Positions 1 through 5,758 of a DNA stretch of 8,483 nucleotides are shown piece by piece (position 1 is the first letter of the stretch; each line of letters starts with the position of its first letter). The notes beneath the pieces were generated by a model, which ran no database searches, was not told where the DNA came from, and saw only the letters and a list, made by a program, of their open reading frames with translations. The position numbers and the translations under genes are program-made. Origin of the DNA: Anaerolineales bacterium (lineage in GTDB: Bacteria > Chloroflexota > Anaerolineae > Anaerolineales > DRMV01); NCBI GenBank assembly GCA_026991215.1, contig JALXBY010000037.1, forward strand, positions 1 to 8,483. The letters are read 5' to 3'.

Positions 1-223
1 CCTGAGGCGCAGGCGCTTCCCCAAGCAACCAGTCGGGAACCTCGCCCGGCTCCGGCCCCGCGGCTGGGGCTTCTTCCACCTCAGGCGCCGGGGCCTCAGG
101 CGCAGCCGGTTCCCCAAGCAGCCAATCGGGAATGTCGGCGGGTTCTGGACCCTCCGCCGCGGCTTCTTCCGCCTCAGGCGCAGGGGCCTCAGGGGCAGGC
201 CCTTCCCCAAAAAGCCAGTCGGG
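1..223 (-). repeat. 93-bp in-frame tandem repeat inside the zinc-ribbon gene
   Basis: The plus-strand unit begins with CCT(C/G)AGG at 1, 94 and 187, an exact 93-bp period (31 codons). Copies 1 and 2 match at roughly four bases in five over the full unit. Copy 3 matches only over its first 37 or so bases. Each unit encodes one PDWL motif plus a Pro/Ala/Glu linker. Two older motif copies further towards the N-terminus (plus-strand 300-420) keep the protein motif but little DNA similarity. This suggests recent unit duplication at the C-terminal side. The array may continue past the left edge. Confidence 0.8.
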
Positions 224-544
224 GGCCGCCACCGTCTCGGCGGCCTCGGTTGCGTCCTCGTCGGTTTCCGTCCCAGGGCCTTGGGTTTCGGGTTCGGTCG
301 TCTCGAACAACCAGTCCGGGAGGTCGCCAGAGGCCAGGTCTTCGGGCTGGGATTCGCCCGCTGCGGGTTCTGGGGCCTGGGTCTTCCCTGCTTCAAAAAG
401 CCAATCCGGGACCTCGTCGCCGGCCTCGGAAGCACCGGGCGATGCGGCCCAGACCGGCGTCAACCGGGAGCCGCACCGTTCGCATACTTCGGCATCTGGC
501 GGGTTCTCATGCCCGCACCACGTGCACTTCAGCCCTTCGGCCAT
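1..544 (-). CDS. Zinc-ribbon protein with PDWL repeats (3' end outside window)
   Basis: This frame is open from an ATG at 544 to the window edge, giving 181 residues without a stop. Residues 7-24 form a small zinc ribbon with two CxxC knuckles (C7, C10, C21, C24). The rest is rich in Ala, Pro and Glu and looks disordered. It carries five copies of P-D-W-L-(F/L) at residues 46, 76, 108, 139 and 170, so the spacing is 30 to 32 residues. No membrane segment or signal peptide is seen. The ATG lies two bases after the TGA of the upstream membrane-protein gene and has a GAAGGG ribosome site eight bases away, so translation is probably coupled. Similar zinc-ribbon proteins with DWL motifs are, as I recall, common in Anaerolineae and have no assigned function. 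The conserved Trp-Leu motifs in an acidic linker look like repeated docking peptides; that is inference. Confidence 0.8.
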   Translation of the reverse strand, partial: MAEGLKCTWCGHENPPDAEVCERCGSRLTPVWAASPGASEAGDEVPDWLFEAGKTQAPEPAAGESQPEDLASGDLPDWLFETTEPETQGPGTETDEDATEAAETVAAPDWLFGEGPAPEAPAPEAEEAAAEGPEPADIPDWLLGEPAAPEAPAPEVEEAPAAGPEPGEVPDWLLGEAPAPQ

Positions 545-546
545 GG

Positions 547-1161
547 TCACGACCCTTCATACGGGCGTTCGGCCCCGCCCAACAAGCGCAGGCCCAGGGC
601 CAGGATACCCAGGCTCATGCTCAGGAGCAACCCGCGCACGCCAGCCCGGGTCACCACCTGTTCGATCCACGTCCACAAGAGGGCCACGCCGGGCAGCCGG
701 GGGTTCCAGGCATACAGCAAATAGAGCACGGTCACACCCATCAGGGTGAGGAAGAAAAGGGTACCCCGGCCCCCGCGACGCCAGGGGAACCACAACATGC
801 GGTAGGTCAACACCACCGCGACCAGGCCCAGGAGCGTGGCCGAGGCCGGGACGATGAAGAAGCGCAGCAACCAGGGGGCTGCGGCCTCGCCCTGGGGCAG
901 GCTCAGCACCACGAAGGTGACCACCGCGGTCATGGCCGCGAGCAGGCGGTACGGCCAGCCCGGTCGTCGGCGCAGGGTCGCGCGGAACTGGTCAAGCACC
1001 AGGTAAAGGAAGACCAGGAGCAGGGCCGCCGCGGCCAGGAGCACGGCCCAATCCAGGAAGAGCACCCGGAGGGAAACCAACAGGGGCAGGGGCACGAACC
1101 AGGCCACCAGCACGACCAGGCCCACGCCAATGGCCACCGCGGTGCTCAGGGAAAGTTTCAT
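547..1161 (-). CDS. Six-helix membrane protein, unknown family
   Basis: The product is 204 residues and very hydrophobic. I see six likely membrane helices near residues 5-24, 32-57, 71-88, 98-119, 135-150 and 174-193, joined by short loops. A basic stretch lies at 59-66 (FRATLRRR) and another at 121-132, which by the positive-inside rule would face the cytoplasm. I recognise no catalytic motif and no named family. The start ATG overlaps the stop of the upstream gene as ATGA (1158-1161), and a GGAGG sits six bases before it at 1168-1172, inside that gene. The downstream zinc-ribbon gene begins two bases after this stop. Such packing suggests that the three products are needed together, possibly as a membrane complex. 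The coding call is strong; the function is unknown. Confidence 0.8.
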   Translation of the reverse strand: MKLSLSTAVAIGVGLVVLVAWFVPLPLLVSLRVLFLDWAVLLAAAALLLVFLYLVLDQFRATLRRRPGWPYRLLAAMTAVVTFVVLSLPQGEAAAPWLLRFFIVPASATLLGLVAVVLTYRMLWFPWRRGGRGTLFFLTLMGVTVLYLLYAWNPRLPGVALLWTWIEQVVTRAGVRGLLLSMSLGILALGLRLLGGAERPYEGS

Positions 1162-1889
1162 CCCCCACCTCCCAGCAGGGCCACCAGGGGCGCGGCCAAA
1201 AGCGCCAGCAGGACGAGAATGCGGAACACGTCCTGGACAATCAGGGACGCGACGTGGCTGGGGCCGTTTTCCAGGTACGCGCCCGAAGCGAACACCTCTT
1301 CACCCACCAGGGTGTGGTCGGCCACCGCGTAAAGCAGGGCCTGGGTGGAGGGGTCTTCGGAAGCAGCCAGGACCCGGGGCGCGCTTTCGGTCAGCAGCCC
1401 GGCCTCGGCCCCATAATGGCCGATGAAGCCGGCCTGTTCGGTATTCCCTTCGGCAAAAGCCAGCACCCCCGCGGTGTAGCCCCAGGGGAGCATCCCCGGG
1501 ATTTGAAAGGGGAACACATCGGGCACACGGGCCGCGCTGCGGTAAAGCATCCGCCACCGGTTGAAGGCCAACAGCGTCAGCAGCCCGCCGCCAGCCGAGG
1601 ACTGGGGGGGATGGTCGCCTCGCAGGGCCATGCGGCCCATGCCTTCCAGCGCGGTCAGGCCGGCGAACCCGGCCGCGCCTTCGTCCCCCCAAAGGCGACC
1701 GGTCCCCAACCCCTGATGTACGCCCCAACCGGCTTCCATGGCCAGGGCCAGCGCGCCCACCAGCGCGTCGAAGAAGGGGATGCGCCGCAGCGCTTCCCGC
1801 GGGGAACGGTCGGCCACGAGGAAATACGTGACCAACAACGCAAAACCAAAGGCCGCTACCCACAACAGGGCCAAAATCTCGCGAAACAT
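1158..1889 (-). CDS. DUF6754-like membrane protein
   Basis: The product is 243 residues. One N-terminal membrane helix (about 5-25) is followed by a large soluble middle part and a C-terminal helix (about 220-239). The middle carries features I associate with DUF6754 proteins of Chloroflexota: a G-x-G-T-G segment near 60-64 with FAGLTALE after it (75-82), SEDPSTQAL at 177-185, and ADHTLVGEEVFASGAYL at 190-206. The family assignment is from memory and not certain, and the function of that family is unknown. I chose the ATG at 1889 because a GGGAAGGGA ribosome site precedes it. An in-frame ATG 48 bases upstream (1937) has no such site and would lie upstream of the likely promoter. This is the first gene of the three-gene operon, and its stop overlaps the next start. 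Confidence 0.72.
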   Translation of the reverse strand: MFREILALLWVAAFGFALLVTYFLVADRSPREALRRIPFFDALVGALALAMEAGWGVHQGLGTGRLWGDEGAAGFAGLTALEGMGRMALRGDHPPQSSAGGGLLTLLAFNRWRMLYRSAARVPDVFPFQIPGMLPWGYTAGVLAFAEGNTEQAGFIGHYGAEAGLLTESAPRVLAASEDPSTQALLYAVADHTLVGEEVFASGAYLENGPSHVASLIVQDVFRILVLLALLAAPLVALLGGGG

Positions 1890-1897
1890 GTATTCCC

Positions 1898-1917
1898 TTC
1901 CCCAGGGAGTTGGGGAA
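1898..1917. promoter_or_regulatory. Inverted repeat in divergent promoter region
   Basis: TTCCCCA and TGGGGAA form a perfect 7-bp-arm inverted repeat around a 6-base centre (GGGAGT). It lies between the divergent DUF6754-like and YwiC-like genes, immediately beside the TATACT box. Relative to the plus-strand promoter it would sit in the spacer just upstream of the -10; relative to the minus-strand promoter it would cover the transcription start. That suits an operator controlling both sides. No regulator gene is nearby, and an RNA role is less likely because the leaders would be very short. Confidence 0.4.
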
Positions 1918-1925
1918 AGTATACT
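1918..1925. promoter_or_regulatory. Palindromic -10 box shared by divergent promoters
   Basis: AGTATACT is a perfect 8-bp palindrome, so TATACT (five of six matches to TATAAT) can be read as a -10 element on either strand. Transcription would begin about 22 to 24 bases before each start codon, at 1889 (minus) and 1955 (plus). No good -35 hexamer is seen at the right distance on either side. The call rests on the -10 match, the divergent layout and the position. Confidence 0.4.
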
Positions 1926-1942
1926 CCAGAACCGCATTCCAT

Positions 1943-1950
1943 GGGGAGGT
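1943..1950 (+). promoter_or_regulatory. Ribosome binding site fixing the YwiC-like start
   Basis: GGGGAGGT ends four bases before the ATG at 1955, with the GGAGG core five bases away. This supports the start at 1955 over an upstream in-frame start at 1910, which would lie before the predicted -10 box and inside the inverted repeat. Confidence 0.65.
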
Positions 1951-1954
1951 TTCC

Positions 1955-2794
1955 ATGACGCGACGCTTTCCTCGCCACATCCTGCTGCCCCAGGAACACG
2001 GCGCCTGGATGCTGTTCCTCTCGCCCCTGGTCATTGGCCTGGTGTTGGGCGGACGGTGGAACCTGGATACCGTGGTGTTCACCCTGACCGCGCTGGCCGC
2101 CTTTCTGCTCCGGCAGCCAATGACCATCTGGGTCAAGGTCCTGGTCGGCCGACGGCCCCGGCGGGATGGCCCCATTGCCCTGCGAGGGATGCTGGCTTAT
2201 GGTGCGGTGGCCGGGGCTGGGTTCCTCTGGTTGCTGTGGCGCGGGCACGGGTATCTCCTCTACCTGGTGCCCATTGGCGCGGCGGTGCTGGCCTGGTACC
2301 TGTATCTGGTAGCCCAGCGCCGCGAGCGCCATCAACGCACCCTGGACCTAGTGGCCTCGGGGATGCTGGCCCTGGCCGCGCCGGCCACCATCTGGATTGC
2401 CCGGGGCCATTACCTGGCCCGGGACTGGCTGCTCTGGGCCTTGCTCTGGCTGCAGGCCGCCACGTCCATCGTGTACATCTTCGTGCGGCTGGAACAGCGG
2501 GAATGGCCCGAAGTGCCCCCCTGGGCGGAGCGGCTGCGCCGGGGCTGGCGGGCGCTTCTTTACAGCACCACGGTGGCCCTGGCCGTTTACCTGCTGGGCC
2601 GGGCTGGATGGGCACCCCCACGGCTTTGGTGGGCCTATGCCCTCCAGTGGGGAGAAGTGCTCTGGGGGGTGCTGGTCGCGCCCGCGGTGGGCCGCCGGCC
2701 GACGTACATCGGCATCCGCCAGCTCATCGTATATACCCTGTTCACCCTGCTCTTCCTGTGGGCCAGCCTGCAGGCCCCCCAGTTCTTCCAATGA
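1955..2794 (+). CDS. YwiC-like integral membrane protein
   Basis: The product is 279 residues with about eight or nine hydrophobic segments, the clearest at 20-37, 82-95, 99-120, 131-149, 158-178, 200-216 and 255-272. The N-terminal PQEHGAW at 12-18 is the hallmark I associate with the YwiC-like family (PF14256). The late GIRQLIVYTLFTLLF segment (253-267) also fits. YwiC of Bacillus subtilis has no established function as far as I know. The signature is followed by membrane helices, so the conserved Glu-His pair probably lies near the membrane surface. This is the only plus-strand gene. It diverges from the DUF6754-like operon and converges on rpsA, so it is probably transcribed alone and ends at the hairpin terminator just past its stop. 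Confidence 0.82.
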   Translation: MTRRFPRHILLPQEHGAWMLFLSPLVIGLVLGGRWNLDTVVFTLTALAAFLLRQPMTIWVKVLVGRRPRRDGPIALRGMLAYGAVAGAGFLWLLWRGHGYLLYLVPIGAAVLAWYLYLVAQRRERHQRTLDLVASGMLALAAPATIWIARGHYLARDWLLWALLWLQAATSIVYIFVRLEQREWPEVPPWAERLRRGWRALLYSTTVALAVYLLGRAGWAPPRLWWAYALQWGEVLWGVLVAPAVGRRPTYIGIRQLIVYTLFTLLFLWASLQAPQFFQ

Positions 2795-2799
2795 ATGAC

Positions 2800-2834
2800 G
2801 TGGGGGAGGGCAATGCCCTCCCCCACCGATTTTT
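2800..2834 (+). terminator. Rho-independent terminator of the YwiC-like gene
   Basis: A perfect 12-bp stem (GTGGGGGAGGGC, 2800-2811, with its complement at 2815-2826) encloses an AAT loop. It is followed by TTTTT at 2830-2834. It begins five bases after the TGA of the YwiC-like gene. On the minus strand the same hairpin lies about 30 bases past the rpsA stop but has no T-run after it, so it is a strong terminator in the plus direction and at best a weak one for rpsA. Confidence 0.9.
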
Positions 2835-2859
2835 CCCAGGGCGAATCAAATTGCGCGCG

Positions 2860-4080
2860 CTACGCTTCGGCCTGGGACGCGGCCTCGTCCTCAGCGGCTT
2901 CGGCGTCCCCTTCCTGCTGGGCCTCTTCCAGGGCCATTTGCAGGTCCAGGTCCGCGTAGGCCAGGGAGTCCACCCGCTTCAGGCTCAGGCCCAGCCGCCG
3001 GCGCTCCGGCTCGATGCGAATCACCCGCAGGGTGACCTCTTCGCCCTCCTTGAGCACCTCCTTGGGGTGCTCGATGCGCTGGTGGCTGATTTCCGAGATG
3101 TGAATCAGGCCTTCCAGGCCGTTTTCGATGCGGGCGAACGCGCCAAAGCGCTCCAGGCGGGTAATGGTCCCCCGAACCAGCTGGCCCACCCGCAGCTGGG
3201 CGGCCTTGACCTTCCAGGGGTCCTCCTGCAACTGCCGGATGGAAAGGCTGATGCGCTTGCGCTCCGGGTCCAGTCCAATGACCTTGACCTGGACCTCCTG
3301 GCCCTCCTGAAGCACATCGGAAGGGTGCCGGATGTGGTCCCAGGAAATCTCCGCGATGGGGACCAGGCCATCGGCCAGGCCCAGGTTGACGAACGCACCG
3401 AAGTTGGTCAGGCGGGTTACCCGACCGGTGAGCACGTCGCCCACCTGCAGTTGCTCGATGAGCTGGCTCTTGAGGAAGTCCCGGGCCTCCCGGGCCGCGG
3501 CCCGTTCCGAGAGGATGAGCCGACGGCGCTCCGGGTCCGCCTCGATGACCTTGAGGGCCAGCACCTGACCCCGCACGTCCTGGGTCCACTGTTCGGGCCG
3601 GTTGCCGCCCCAGGCGTTCTTGCGGTCCAGCAAAATCTGGGATGCAGGCACGAAGCCCCGCAAACGCCCCAGGCGAACCACCACGCCCCCGCGGTTGACG
3701 GATTCGATGGGCAGGTACAGGACCTCGCCCTTTTCCATGGCCTCTTTGGCCCGCTCCCAGTCCTGCCATTCCAGGGCCTGGCGGTAGGAGAGTACCGGGG
3801 TGCCGTTGCTATCGAAGCTCACCACGTATACGGGGATTTCCGCCCCCTCCTGGATGGCGGCCCGCTCTTCTTCGCTCAGGCTCTCCAGGTCCTCCACCGG
3901 GATGCGGCCATCCACCTTGGCGCCCAGGCTGACCCAGACGTCCTTTTCCCCCACCGCGGTGACCACACCCCGATAGCGCTGCCCCCGCCGCACTGTGGAC
4001 GGGCTTGCATCTTCCTGCTGCATCCACTCTTCCATGGTGATGCCTTCTTCGTGCTGCACGGGAAGGGTTTCTTCGGACAT
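2860..4080 (-). CDS. rpsA: 30S ribosomal protein S1, four S1 domains
   Basis: The product is 406 residues with four OB-fold S1 RNA-binding domains at about 32-100, 117-191, 212-282 and 297-368. Domains 3 and 4 are the most typical, with the N/R-F-G-A-F core (NFGAF at 226-230, RFGAF at 311-315) and the G-L-V/I-P/H-I-x-E-I-S segment. S1 binds mRNA on the small ribosomal subunit and helps initiation. Four domains and about 400 residues match the shorter S1 type of Firmicutes and related phyla rather than the six-domain E. coli protein. A Glu/Ala-rich acidic tail fills 377-406. The start at 4080 has AGGAG eight bases upstream and follows its own promoter. A longer in-frame reading up to 4347 would add 89 residues of antisense-like sequence overlapping the acyl-CoA dehydrogenase gene and is rejected. 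Confidence 0.93.
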   Translation of the reverse strand: MSEETLPVQHEEGITMEEWMQQEDASPSTVRRGQRYRGVVTAVGEKDVWVSLGAKVDGRIPVEDLESLSEEERAAIQEGAEIPVYVVSFDSNGTPVLSYRQALEWQDWERAKEAMEKGEVLYLPIESVNRGGVVVRLGRLRGFVPASQILLDRKNAWGGNRPEQWTQDVRGQVLALKVIEADPERRRLILSERAAAREARDFLKSQLIEQLQVGDVLTGRVTRLTNFGAFVNLGLADGLVPIAEISWDHIRHPSDVLQEGQEVQVKVIGLDPERKRISLSIRQLQEDPWKVKAAQLRVGQLVRGTITRLERFGAFARIENGLEGLIHISEISHQRIEHPKEVLKEGEEVTLRVIRIEPERRRLGLSLKRVDSLAYADLDLQMALEEAQQEGDAEAAEDEAASQAEA

Positions 4081-4116
4081 ACGGACGACTCCTTTTATTG
4101 GCGGTAAGATGCCTCC

Positions 4117-4145
4117 ATTATATGCGGGAAGGCCTGGAATGAACA
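4117..4145 (-). promoter_or_regulatory. Promoter of rpsA
   Basis: The minus strand has a perfect TATAAT at 4122-4117. Seventeen bases upstream is TGTTCA (4145-4140), a weak -35 with three of six matches. Transcription would begin near 4110, giving a leader of about 30 bases with AGGAG before the ATG. The site lies in the 94-base gap after the acyl-CoA dehydrogenase gene, so rpsA need not depend on read-through. Confidence 0.65.
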
Positions 4146-4165
4146 GGGGCAAAGGGGGAATTCCC

Positions 4166-4198
4166 GCAGTCCGCTCACTGCCGACTGCGGACTGCTGA
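4166..4198. repeat. Heptad repeat run with hairpin, over the acyl-CoA dehydrogenase stop
   Basis: Four 7-bp units follow each other on the plus strand at 4171-4198: CCGCTCA, CTGCCGA, CTGCGGA, CTGCTGA. All fit C-N-G-C-N-S-A. A perfect 9-bp inverted repeat (GCAGTCCGC at 4166-4174, GCGGACTGC at 4187-4195, 12-base loop) overlaps them. The TCA of the first unit is the stop codon of the acyl-CoA dehydrogenase gene read on the minus strand. No T-run follows, so this is not a standard terminator. A related run lies at 5738-5758. Confidence 0.7.
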
Positions 4199-5638
4199 CG
4201 ACCGCAGTAGCGTGCGGGCGGTGAACCGGGCCAGGTCCTGGAACAGGGGTTCGATTTCGGCCTCCCGGGTTTCCGGGGGCTGTTCCAGGAAGGCGTCCAC
4301 CTGGGCAGCCATGGCCTCCAGGTCCTGGGGGTCGGCATGAGGGGCAAGGTGTTCCCACAGCAGCCGATGGGCCTGCTTGCGCTCCATGGCCTCCAGGCCG
4401 TCCAGCATCTGGCGGTGGGGCGTGCCTTCCCAGATGGGGAGAATCATGGCCTCCCGCAGGTAGCGCTCCACGCCGTACTCGGCCAGCACCCCCATGCCGC
4501 CGTGGACCTCCATGGACCATTTGGCCGTCTGCACCGCGACTTCCGCGGTCCAGTACTTGGCCAGGTGCGCGACCAGGCGGAACAGGTGGTACCGCTCCGA
4601 ATAGCGGGGCCGCTGCTTCCAGACTTCATCCAACAGGCGGACGGCTTCCCAGGCCAGGGCCCACGCCTCCCGAATCTGGGCCATGCGCTCCTGGAACTGC
4701 CGGCGGAGCAGGGGGTGCTCGATGATAGGACGGCCAAAGGCCCGCCGCTCCTGGGCAAAGCGCAGGGCCGCGGCCAGGGCCCCCTGGGCCAGGGCCACGC
4801 TGCCCACGCTGTTGGCCACCCGGGAGATGTTGAGCACTTCGAGAATCAGGTAGATGCCCCATTTAGGGCGGCCCAGCAGGTAGGCTTCGCTTTCCTGCAG
4901 TTCAACTTCACCCGTGGGCACCGAACGGGTGCCGATTTTGTCCTTCAGCCGGCGGATGTGGTAGTTGAGGGAGCCATCCGCGCGATAACGGGGGACGAGG
5001 AAGAGGGCCAGGCCCCGCACGTCGGGCGGACCGCCGGGCATGCGGGCGGCGACCACCGCGACCTCCGCGCCCACGTTGCTGGCAAAGTACTTCTCCCCGG
5101 TCAGACGCCAGCCGCCGTCATAGGGATGGGCTTCGGTGGCCACGGCCGCGCCCAGGTCGGAACCCCCGCGGACCTCGGTCATCCAGGTTGCGCCCTGCCA
5201 GATGGCCCCATCGCGTCGCAGCATGGGTTCCAGGTAGCGGGCCTTCAGGTCCGGGTCGCCGTATTTGGCCAGGGGCACCGCGGTGGAAAGGGAAACGGTA
5301 TAGGGGCAGTACAGGCCAGGGTCGTAGAACGAAACCACGTAGCCGAACAGGTAGAAGGGGAGGAGGGAATCCTCCTCGAATACCCGCCAGACCAAACCGC
5401 GGCGGTACCCCTCCATGAGGAAGTCCCAATATTCCGGCGGGTAGAGGATTTCGTCCACCCGCCGGCCCTGCACGTCGAACATGCGGAGCCAGGGTGTTCC
5501 CATCCGGTCCACGGCCAGGGAGACGTGCTTCCCCCGTTCCTCCCACCAGGCTTCGTATGCCCGCAACGCGTCGGCCCAGGGGAGATGGGGCAAATGGGCC
5601 TCCAGGAACCCGGTCGGGCTGAGCCAGTAGGCGTCCAT
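4175..5638 (-). CDS. AidB-like acyl-CoA dehydrogenase
   Basis: The product is 487 residues, longer than the usual 380 or so of acyl-CoA dehydrogenases because of an N-terminal region of about 110 residues as in AidB. FDVQGRRVDEILYPPEY (54-70) resembles the AidB N-terminal signature. The flavin-contact segment is WMTEVRGGSD at 152-161, followed by LKDKIGTRSVPTGEVEL at 231-247. The C-terminal helical domain has ERRAFG at 297-302 and EVHGGMG at 377-383. W-E-G-T at 403-406 puts E404 where short-chain dehydrogenases carry the catalytic base. It should bind FAD and oxidise an acyl-CoA or act on a related substrate. E. coli AidB is linked to alkylation stress, but that role need not apply here. ATG 5638 is chosen for the GGGAGG seven bases upstream. 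The last eight residues (SSAVRSRQ) come largely from the heptad repeat, so the natural end was probably near LLR. Confidence 0.88.
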   Translation of the reverse strand: MDAYWLSPTGFLEAHLPHLPWADALRAYEAWWEERGKHVSLAVDRMGTPWLRMFDVQGRRVDEILYPPEYWDFLMEGYRRGLVWRVFEEDSLLPFYLFGYVVSFYDPGLYCPYTVSLSTAVPLAKYGDPDLKARYLEPMLRRDGAIWQGATWMTEVRGGSDLGAAVATEAHPYDGGWRLTGEKYFASNVGAEVAVVAARMPGGPPDVRGLALFLVPRYRADGSLNYHIRRLKDKIGTRSVPTGEVELQESEAYLLGRPKWGIYLILEVLNISRVANSVGSVALAQGALAAALRFAQERRAFGRPIIEHPLLRRQFQERMAQIREAWALAWEAVRLLDEVWKQRPRYSERYHLFRLVAHLAKYWTAEVAVQTAKWSMEVHGGMGVLAEYGVERYLREAMILPIWEGTPHRQMLDGLEAMERKQAHRLLWEHLAPHADPQDLEAMAAQVDAFLEQPPETREAEIEPLFQDLARFTARTLLRSSAVRSRQ

Positions 5639-5654
5639 GGCCATGCCTCCCACT

Positions 5655-5684
5655 GTATTGCGGCAAAGCCAATTTTGTTTTCAA
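5655..5684 (-). promoter_or_regulatory. Possible promoter of the acyl-CoA dehydrogenase gene
   Basis: In a conspicuously AT-rich island, the minus strand has TTGAAA (5684-5679, five of six to TTGACA). The only candidate -10 eighteen bases on is CAATAC (5660-5655), a poor match. The island, the -35 match and the 110-base gap after the CYTH gene suggest a separate promoter, but the -10 is weak. Confidence 0.25.
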
Positions 5685-5697
5685 AAGAGCCAAACCT

Positions 5698-5740
5698 CTG
5701 TGAGAAGGTGCTTCGCACTTTCTCAAACACCCTCTCACAG
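5698..5740. repeat. Nested hairpin element between CYTH and acyl-CoA dehydrogenase genes
   Basis: Two mutually exclusive stems can be drawn. The outer one pairs CTGTGAGAAGGTG (5698-5710) with CACCCTCTCACAG (5728-5740), 13 positions with one mismatch. The inner one pairs TGAGAAGGTGC (5701-5711) with GCACTTTCTCA (5715-5725) around a TTC loop, 11 positions with one G-T. The left arm is shared, so only one can form at a time. It looks like a mobile or dispersed intergenic palindrome of REP type, directly followed by heptad repeats. I cannot confirm other copies from this window. Confidence 0.6.
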
Positions 5741-5758
5741 CCGACGGCTCACGGCCGA
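5738..5758. repeat. Heptad repeat run over the CYTH gene stop
   Basis: Three 7-bp units follow each other on the plus strand: CAGCCGA, CGGCTCA, CGGCCGA. All fit the same C-N-G-C-N-S-A pattern as the run at 4171-4198. The TCA of the middle unit (5749-5751) is the stop codon of the CYTH gene on the minus strand, and the last residues of that protein come from the repeat. Confidence 0.6.

Noticed and set aside
1..223. CRISPR array
   Set aside because: The 93-bp repeats are head-to-tail, in frame and encode a conserved protein motif; there are no short identical repeats with unique spacers.
250..1332. A 360-codon plus-strand frame opposite the left operon
   Set aside because: It is the antisense shadow of two membrane-protein genes and part of the zinc-ribbon gene; the product is low-complexity Gln/His/Gly/Arg.
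1910..1954. Upstream start for the YwiC-like protein adding 15 residues
   Set aside because: It has no ribosome site and lies before the likely -10 box, while the ATG at 1955 has GGGGAGGT just upstream and starts close to the conserved PQEHGAW.
1941..1958. Five-codon leader frame (MGRFP) whose stop overlaps the YwiC-like ATG
   Set aside because: It has no ribosome site of its own and its sequence is simply the ribosome site of the next gene, so it is probably chance.
1738..4107. A 789-codon open frame on the plus strand running through the YwiC-like gene and opposite rpsA
   Set aside because: It is a different frame of the YwiC-like gene followed by the antisense of rpsA. Its translation is compositionally biased and shows no domain, whereas the overlapped genes have clear family motifs.
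4081..4347. N-terminal extension of ribosomal protein S1
   Set aside because: The extra 89 residues overlap the acyl-CoA dehydrogenase gene out of frame, include the rpsA promoter and do not resemble S1.
5639..5653. GTG (5653) or ATG (5644) start for the acyl-CoA dehydrogenase
   Set aside because: The GGGAGG ribosome site overlaps or abuts these codons; only the ATG at 5638 has proper spacing.
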